This document shows positions 43,354 to 46,680 of a stretch of DNA of 46,680 bases, piece after piece. Position numbers and translations under genes: made by a program. A model generated the notes under the pieces. It ran no database searches, had not been told where the DNA came from, and saw nothing but the letters and a program-made list of their open reading frames with translations. Source of the DNA: Bacteroidota bacterium (GTDB taxonomy: Bacteria > Bacteroidota > Bacteroidia > Chitinophagales > Chitinophagaceae); the NCBI GenBank assembly GCA_029561255.1, contig JAKQJH010000367.1, positions 1 through 46,680 on the forward strand, written 5' to 3'. Position 1 is the first letter of the stretch. Every line of letters begins with the position of its first letter.

Positions 43354-44265
43354 ATGTTAAAAAAACTTTTTATAAACTTCTTATTGGTGGCTGCCGTGGT
43401 GGCGGTGCTGGACTTTGCTTTAGGTAAAGTACTCCGGCATTTTTATTTCCGGGAATCTTCCGGTCTGCATTACCGCACCACATATTCGATGGAAAAGGCC
43501 GATGCGGATATACTGATCTTTGGTTCTTCCAGGGCCAACCATCACTATGTACCCGAAGTATTTGCGGACTCACTGGGACTTACCTTTTATAATACCGGGC
43601 GTGATGGTAACGGAATTTTTTACCAGGCCGCACTGCTCAAATCCGTTTTAAAGAGATACACTCCTAAAGTCATCATATTGGATTATGCCGGTGATTTTGG
43701 CAAAGGACGACAGGTGTATGATAACCTGTCTTCTTTATTGCCTTACTATCAATCACACCCGGAGATCCGCCAGGAAGTAAACCTGCGCAGCCCGTATGAA
43801 TCAGTGAAATTGCTTTCAGGTATTTATCCCTATAATTCTCAATTATTGACGATTGCGGTTGGAAACCTGGACATGAATAAAAAGCGAAAGTCTGATAACA
43901 AAGGATATGTACCGCTGGAGACAGAACATCCGGTTGTAAAAGAGTATTTTAATTCACTGATACAACAACCGGTGGATTCCAATAAGATCGAATCGTTGCG
44001 TGAATTTGTTCGTGTGGCAAAAGCATCGGGTACCCGCTTTGTGGTGGTCTATTCGCCACTTTATCAGGAACATAAGCGCTATTGGGAAATTGAAATATGT
44101 GAAACCATCTGTAAAGAGGCAGGTGTTCCTTTCTGGGACTATTCCCGGGATTCTTTTTTTGTACAACAGCCTGATTTGTATTACGATCCGGTACACCTGA
44201 ATCATAAAGGTGCCCTGATTTTTTCAAAACAAATCGCATCCAGAATGCGGGACGTTTTGCATTGA
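43354..44265 (+). CDS. DltD-like SGNH-hydrolase-type protein
   Basis: I use ATG 43354 (303 residues); an upstream ATG inside the MBOAT gene would add 15 residues. One N-terminal membrane helix (LFINFLLVAAVVAVLDFALG) leads to a periplasmic domain with ILIFGSSRANHHYVPEVF (nucleophile Ser) and a C-terminal DPVHLNHKGALIFSKQI (Asp and His of the triad). This topology matches DltD and AlgX/AlgJ partners of MBOAT proteins, which receive or edit the acyl group at the outer face of the membrane. It probably completes transfer of the acyl group to the polysaccharide. Confidence 0.82.
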   Translation: MLKKLFINFLLVAAVVAVLDFALGKVLRHFYFRESSGLHYRTTYSMEKADADILIFGSSRANHHYVPEVFADSLGLTFYNTGRDGNGIFYQAALLKSVLKRYTPKVIILDYAGDFGKGRQVYDNLSSLLPYYQSHPEIRQEVNLRSPYESVKLLSGIYPYNSQLLTIAVGNLDMNKKRKSDNKGYVPLETEHPVVKEYFNSLIQQPVDSNKIESLREFVRVAKASGTRFVVVYSPLYQEHKRYWEIEICETICKEAGVPFWDYSRDSFFVQQPDLYYDPVHLNHKGALIFSKQIASRMRDVLH

Positions 44266-44330
44266 ATCAGAATCCTTAAATTGTATTATAAGTAGTATTT
44301 TACCTGTTCATTAAGCCTAACACAAAAACC

Positions 44331-45356
44331 ATGAAAATTAAATACCTGCTGAAAGGTCTTCTGAAGAGTGTACCCGGGGTGGAATATGTTTATAATTTCC
44401 ACAAAGAAACCGGCGGTACAGATAATGCCAGCTACTGTTATACGGTCTGGATGCGACACCTGATGATGGCCTGGGAAAACGGGTATCAGCGTATACCGGC
44501 ATCCATAGCTGAACTGGGGCCCGGCGATTCACTGGGGATCGGGCTTTCTGCCTTGCTCACCGGGGCAGAAAAGTATTATGCACTGGATGTGATCCGGTAT
44601 TCAAACACCGAACGTAACCTGTTAGTATTTGAAGAACTTGTAAAACTTTTCAAGGCAAAAGCGGCGCCATCTGATACTGAATTCCCGAATATGCGTCCGA
44701 AACTGCCGCAATTACATTTCCCGGCACATATCCTGACGGATGAAAAACTGGAAAAACTGCTGGATGAAAAACGGTTGGATCGGATACGGTCTTCGATCAG
44801 GGCTTGTGGTCAGGGTCAGCCTTTACAGGAAGATAGCATGATCCTTTACGAGGTTCCCTGGACAGACGCCTCCGTTATACGCCAGGAATCAGTGGATATG
44901 ATTATTTCGCAGGCAGTACTGCAACATGTGAATGATCTTCCGGGGACGTATCGCAGCATGAACGCCTGGCTTAAGAAAGATGGTATTATGTCCCATAATA
45001 TCGACTTGAAATCAATGGGGTCGTCCGATCATTGGTATGGACATTGGACCTATTCTGAACTGGAATGGAAAATAGTCAAAGGACGGAAAAAATACCTGAT
45101 TAACCGGGAACCCTATTCGGTGCATATGCGGCTGGCGGATGAAAGCGGCTTTAAAGTGGTTAAAGAGATTAAGGATATTCAGGCATTACCCGACAGGAAT
45201 CAGTTTTCCGGTCAGTATCGCAAAATGAAAGAGGAGGATATGACCATTTCCAGTTTGTTTATGCAGGCGGTTAAAACGAGGTTGCTGATATTGTTTAATT
45301 GTATCGTATTTGCCGGAGAACATTACAATGTGTACAGTCTCAGTACCATTGTTTAA
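44331..45356 (+). CDS. SAM-dependent methyltransferase-like protein
   Basis: The 341-residue protein has a class I motif I (IAELGPGDSLGIGLSALLTG), acidic motif II (KYYALDVIRYSN), VDMIISQAVLQHVNDLPGTY and MNAWLKKDGIMSHNIDLKSM. This is the Methyltransf_11/25 layout with an inserted region between motifs. A cluster-associated O- or N-methylation of a sugar is likely, but no substrate can be assigned. It starts 65 bases after the SGNH gene, so it may be part of the same transcript. Confidence 0.8.
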   Translation: MKIKYLLKGLLKSVPGVEYVYNFHKETGGTDNASYCYTVWMRHLMMAWENGYQRIPASIAELGPGDSLGIGLSALLTGAEKYYALDVIRYSNTERNLLVFEELVKLFKAKAAPSDTEFPNMRPKLPQLHFPAHILTDEKLEKLLDEKRLDRIRSSIRACGQGQPLQEDSMILYEVPWTDASVIRQESVDMIISQAVLQHVNDLPGTYRSMNAWLKKDGIMSHNIDLKSMGSSDHWYGHWTYSELEWKIVKGRKKYLINREPYSVHMRLADESGFKVVKEIKDIQALPDRNQFSGQYRKMKEEDMTISSLFMQAVKTRLLILFNCIVFAGEHYNVYSLSTIV

Positions 45357-45374
45357 ATTATAAAATAAGAAGAA

Positions 45375-45800
45375 TTGCGCCGGGTAATCATTGATAATAA
45401 AACAGGGTTCCTTATCAGGCCGGAGAAACTGCGTCGGAAAAAAAGACAGCGCATTTTTGTTGTTCTTTCGCTGGTGCTGACTATTGTACTCAGTTCATTG
45501 TCCGATTTTCACCTGGAACGTGTTCTTGGTCTTGAATACAGCCAGGGATTTGATATGCTTCAGCATGGGGGGTATTATTTTCTGCTGACCCTATTCCTGC
45601 TTTACCAGCTGCCCTCCCAGCAAGGGTCCTTTTCCTTTTATATCTCACTGTTTTCCTTTTCTGTACTGGTGGAAAGCATACAGTTATTCACGCCTGGCCG
45701 GACCTTCTCAGAATTTGATCTGTTGAGCAATTTTTTGGGAATTACTCTTGCATTTGTAATGAATAATTTTTTTGCAGGAGCTAAACAAAAAAACCGTTAG
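45375..45800 (+). CDS. VanZ-like membrane protein, TTG start
   Basis: The 141-residue protein begins at TTG 45375 with AAGAAGAA just upstream; the next in-frame ATG is about 60 residues in. Three or four hydrophobic segments carry VanZ-family marks: SDFHLERVLG, FDMLQHGGYYFLLTLFLLY, and VESIQLFTPGRTFSEFDLLS followed by NFLGITLAF. VanZ proteins are of uncertain function; the first was found with vancomycin and teicoplanin resistance. It is the last gene of the plus-strand cluster. Confidence 0.8.
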   Translation: MRRVIIDNKTGFLIRPEKLRRKKRQRIFVVLSLVLTIVLSSLSDFHLERVLGLEYSQGFDMLQHGGYYFLLTLFLLYQLPSQQGSFSFYISLFSFSVLVESIQLFTPGRTFSEFDLLSNFLGITLAFVMNNFFAGAKQKNR

Positions 45801-45813
45801 GCGGTTATTTGTT
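45785..45813 (+). terminator. Possible cluster terminator overlapping the VanZ-like stop codon
   Basis: AACCG and CGGTT pair around a 5-base loop, and outer ACAAA/TTTGT pairing extends the stem. The stop codon of the VanZ-like gene lies in the loop. The stem is weak and the T-run is short, so it is only a candidate end for the polysaccharide transcript. Confidence 0.35.
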
Positions 45814-45836
45814 ATAAAGCCTGTCAGACATTTTGT

Positions 45837-45844
45837 TAATTTTG
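45837..45844 (+). promoter_or_regulatory. Candidate -7 element for the DUF6728-like gene
   Basis: TAATTTTG matches TAnnTTTG and ends four bases before ATG 45849. The only nearby TTTG (45808-45811) is 25 bases away, longer than usual. If real, transcription would start at or inside the first codon, giving an almost leaderless message. Confidence 0.35.
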
Positions 45845-45848
45845 CAAC

Positions 45849-46013
45849 ATGGGTATCCTCAGACAAATAGCCGAATACCTCTACCTCCGTAAAAAAGATC
45901 CCAACCGGCCAAAAGATAAGTGGATCGGGTATATGCATGGCATCAACCGGATCAGCCTTTTGGTATTCCTGCTTTGTATGATCATTCTGGCGGTTAAGCT
46001 CCTCCGGCACTGA
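45849..46013 (+). CDS. DUF6728-like small membrane protein (54 residues)
   Basis: ATG 45849 to TGA 46013 encodes MGILRQIAEYLYLRKKDPNR, then PKDKWIGYMHGINRISLLVF and a hydrophobic end LLCMIILAVKLLRH. The KKDPNRP...MHGINRIS pattern followed by one membrane helix fits the small DUF6728 family, known to me from Bacteroidota only; no function is known. The last 20 bases overlap the 3' end of the convergent lpxB gene. The ORF is short but its composition and motif support it. Confidence 0.68.
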   Translation: MGILRQIAEYLYLRKKDPNRPKDKWIGYMHGINRISLLVFLLCMIILAVKLLRH

Positions 46014-46680
46014 GAAACCGGCTGATATGCGCCGCCGCTGTTGCTGAAGCATCACCTCCTTGCTGCAGCAGGGCTTTTAACCTTGCATATTCATCCTTCA
46101 TTTTCATAATCCGATCCTCATTAGTGAGGATGGCCTTCAATTCAGTTTCGAGATTGTCCGGATTGAAAGCGTCCTGAATCAACTCCTTTACAATTTCCCG
46201 GTCCATAATGAGGTTGACCAGGGAGATAAATTTCACTTTAATCACACGCCTGGCGATCTGGTACGAAATGGGGGAGCCTTTATAACAGACTACTTCCGGG
46301 ATACCCAGCAAGGCGGTTTCCAGGGTAGCCGTGCCGGAAGTGACCAGCGCTGCTTTTGATTGCAGCAGCAATTCATAGGTCCGGTTCTGCACATAGGTTA
46401 CACCCGGGTAATTCAGCAGCAGTTCCTTATAAAAATCTTCATCAGTCCCGGGCGCTTTGGCTACTACAAACCGGTATTCCGGAAAACGGCGGCTCATCTC
46501 CAGCATGACCGGCAGTTTTTTACTGATCTCCTGTTTACGGCTGCCAGGTAATAAGGCTATCACCGGTTTTTCCGCCAACCGTTCTCCCGATCCTTTTGTG
46601 GCGGCTGCATCGGTTTCTTCCACCAGCGGATGCCCCACATAGTGAACATCCCAGTTCCATTTATTCTTAAAGTAATCTTT
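45994..46680 (-). CDS. lpxB: Lipid-A-disaccharide synthase, C-terminal part (partial)
   Basis: The frame is open from the window edge at 46680 to TAA at 45994 (228 residues visible). It has NWDVHYVGHPLVEE, IALLPGSRKQEISKKLPVML, ALVTSGTATLETALLGIPEV and VCYKGSPISYQIARR, the conserved GT19 donor-site blocks of LpxB. LpxB joins UDP-2,3-diacylglucosamine and lipid X in lipid A synthesis at the inner membrane. The N-terminal half lies beyond the window. Its stop region overlaps the DUF6728-like gene by 20 bases on the other strand. It is a housekeeping gene and marks the far edge of the polysaccharide cluster. Confidence 0.95.
   Translation of the reverse strand, partial: KDYFKNKWNWDVHYVGHPLVEETDAAATKGSGERLAEKPVIALLPGSRKQEISKKLPVMLEMSRRFPEYRFVVAKAPGTDEDFYKELLLNYPGVTYVQNRTYELLLQSKAALVTSGTATLETALLGIPEVVCYKGSPISYQIARRVIKVKFISLVNLIMDREIVKELIQDAFNPDNLETELKAILTNEDRIMKMKDEYARLKALLQQGGDASATAAAHISRFLSAGGA

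Overview
Organism. The window looks like a chromosomal segment of a member of the Bacteroidota, most likely Chitinophagaceae or a close relative. The evidence is a SusC-type TonB receptor start, a 2019-residue secreted protein with a type IX secretion (Por) C-terminal domain, a UpxY-like NusG paralogue, promoters of the form TTTG-N20-TAnnTTTG, few strong Shine-Dalgarno sequences, and a DUF6728-like mini-protein next to lpxB. The family-level placement is inference.

Layout. (1) 1-1676: the start of a susC-like gene on the minus strand, and a divergent LacI-family regulator. The spacer between them carries four AATCG(G)TT motifs. (2) 1697-2480: a promoter, three degenerate 73-bp tRNA-like units, an intact tRNA-Ala(GGC) with its terminator, a GIY-YIG nuclease ORF with an in-frame stop, a second tRNA-like copy with a copy of the same terminator, and a second GIY-YIG remnant. 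(3) 2642-8701, minus strand: a PL9-like parallel beta-helix protein with 16 PKD-like repeats and a T9SS sorting domain. (4) 8702-9699: about 1 kb without genes, containing a candidate promoter and a perfect 17-bp palindrome, upstream of the cluster. (5) 9700-45800, all plus strand: an exopolysaccharide/capsule cluster. (6) 45849-46680: a DUF6728-like mini-gene overlapping the 3' end of a convergent, partial lpxB.

The polysaccharide cluster has an OPX export lipoprotein, a Wzc-type polymerase/tyrosine kinase, a UpxY-like antiterminator, a Wzx flippase, a Wzy-like polymerase and an initiating polyprenyl-phosphate sugar phosphotransferase, i.e. a Wzx/Wzy-dependent pathway. It also has seven GT-B and one GT-A glycosyltransferases. 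Sugar-modifying genes include the aminotransferase wecE, two NeuD/PglD-like acetyltransferases, a WbqC-like protein, an RmlD-like reductase and an AsnB-type amidotransferase. A translationally coupled set encodes a FAD oxidoreductase, an ATP-grasp ligase and a metallophosphoesterase. Two paralogous beta-propeller (GINT1_N-like) proteins are present, one fused to a formyltransferase domain.

The most striking part is 39200-44265. An adenylation enzyme, an NRPS-type formyltransferase, an acyl carrier protein, an MBOAT acyltransferase and a DltD-like SGNH protein lie in tight succession. This resembles a dltABCD operon with an embedded formyltransferase. I infer a system that activates an amino acid, N-formylates it (possibly on the carrier) and attaches it to a polysaccharide outside the cytoplasm. 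Other notable points are a G10 tract near the start of a glycosyltransferase gene (possible phase variation) and the tRNA/GIY-YIG cassette array.
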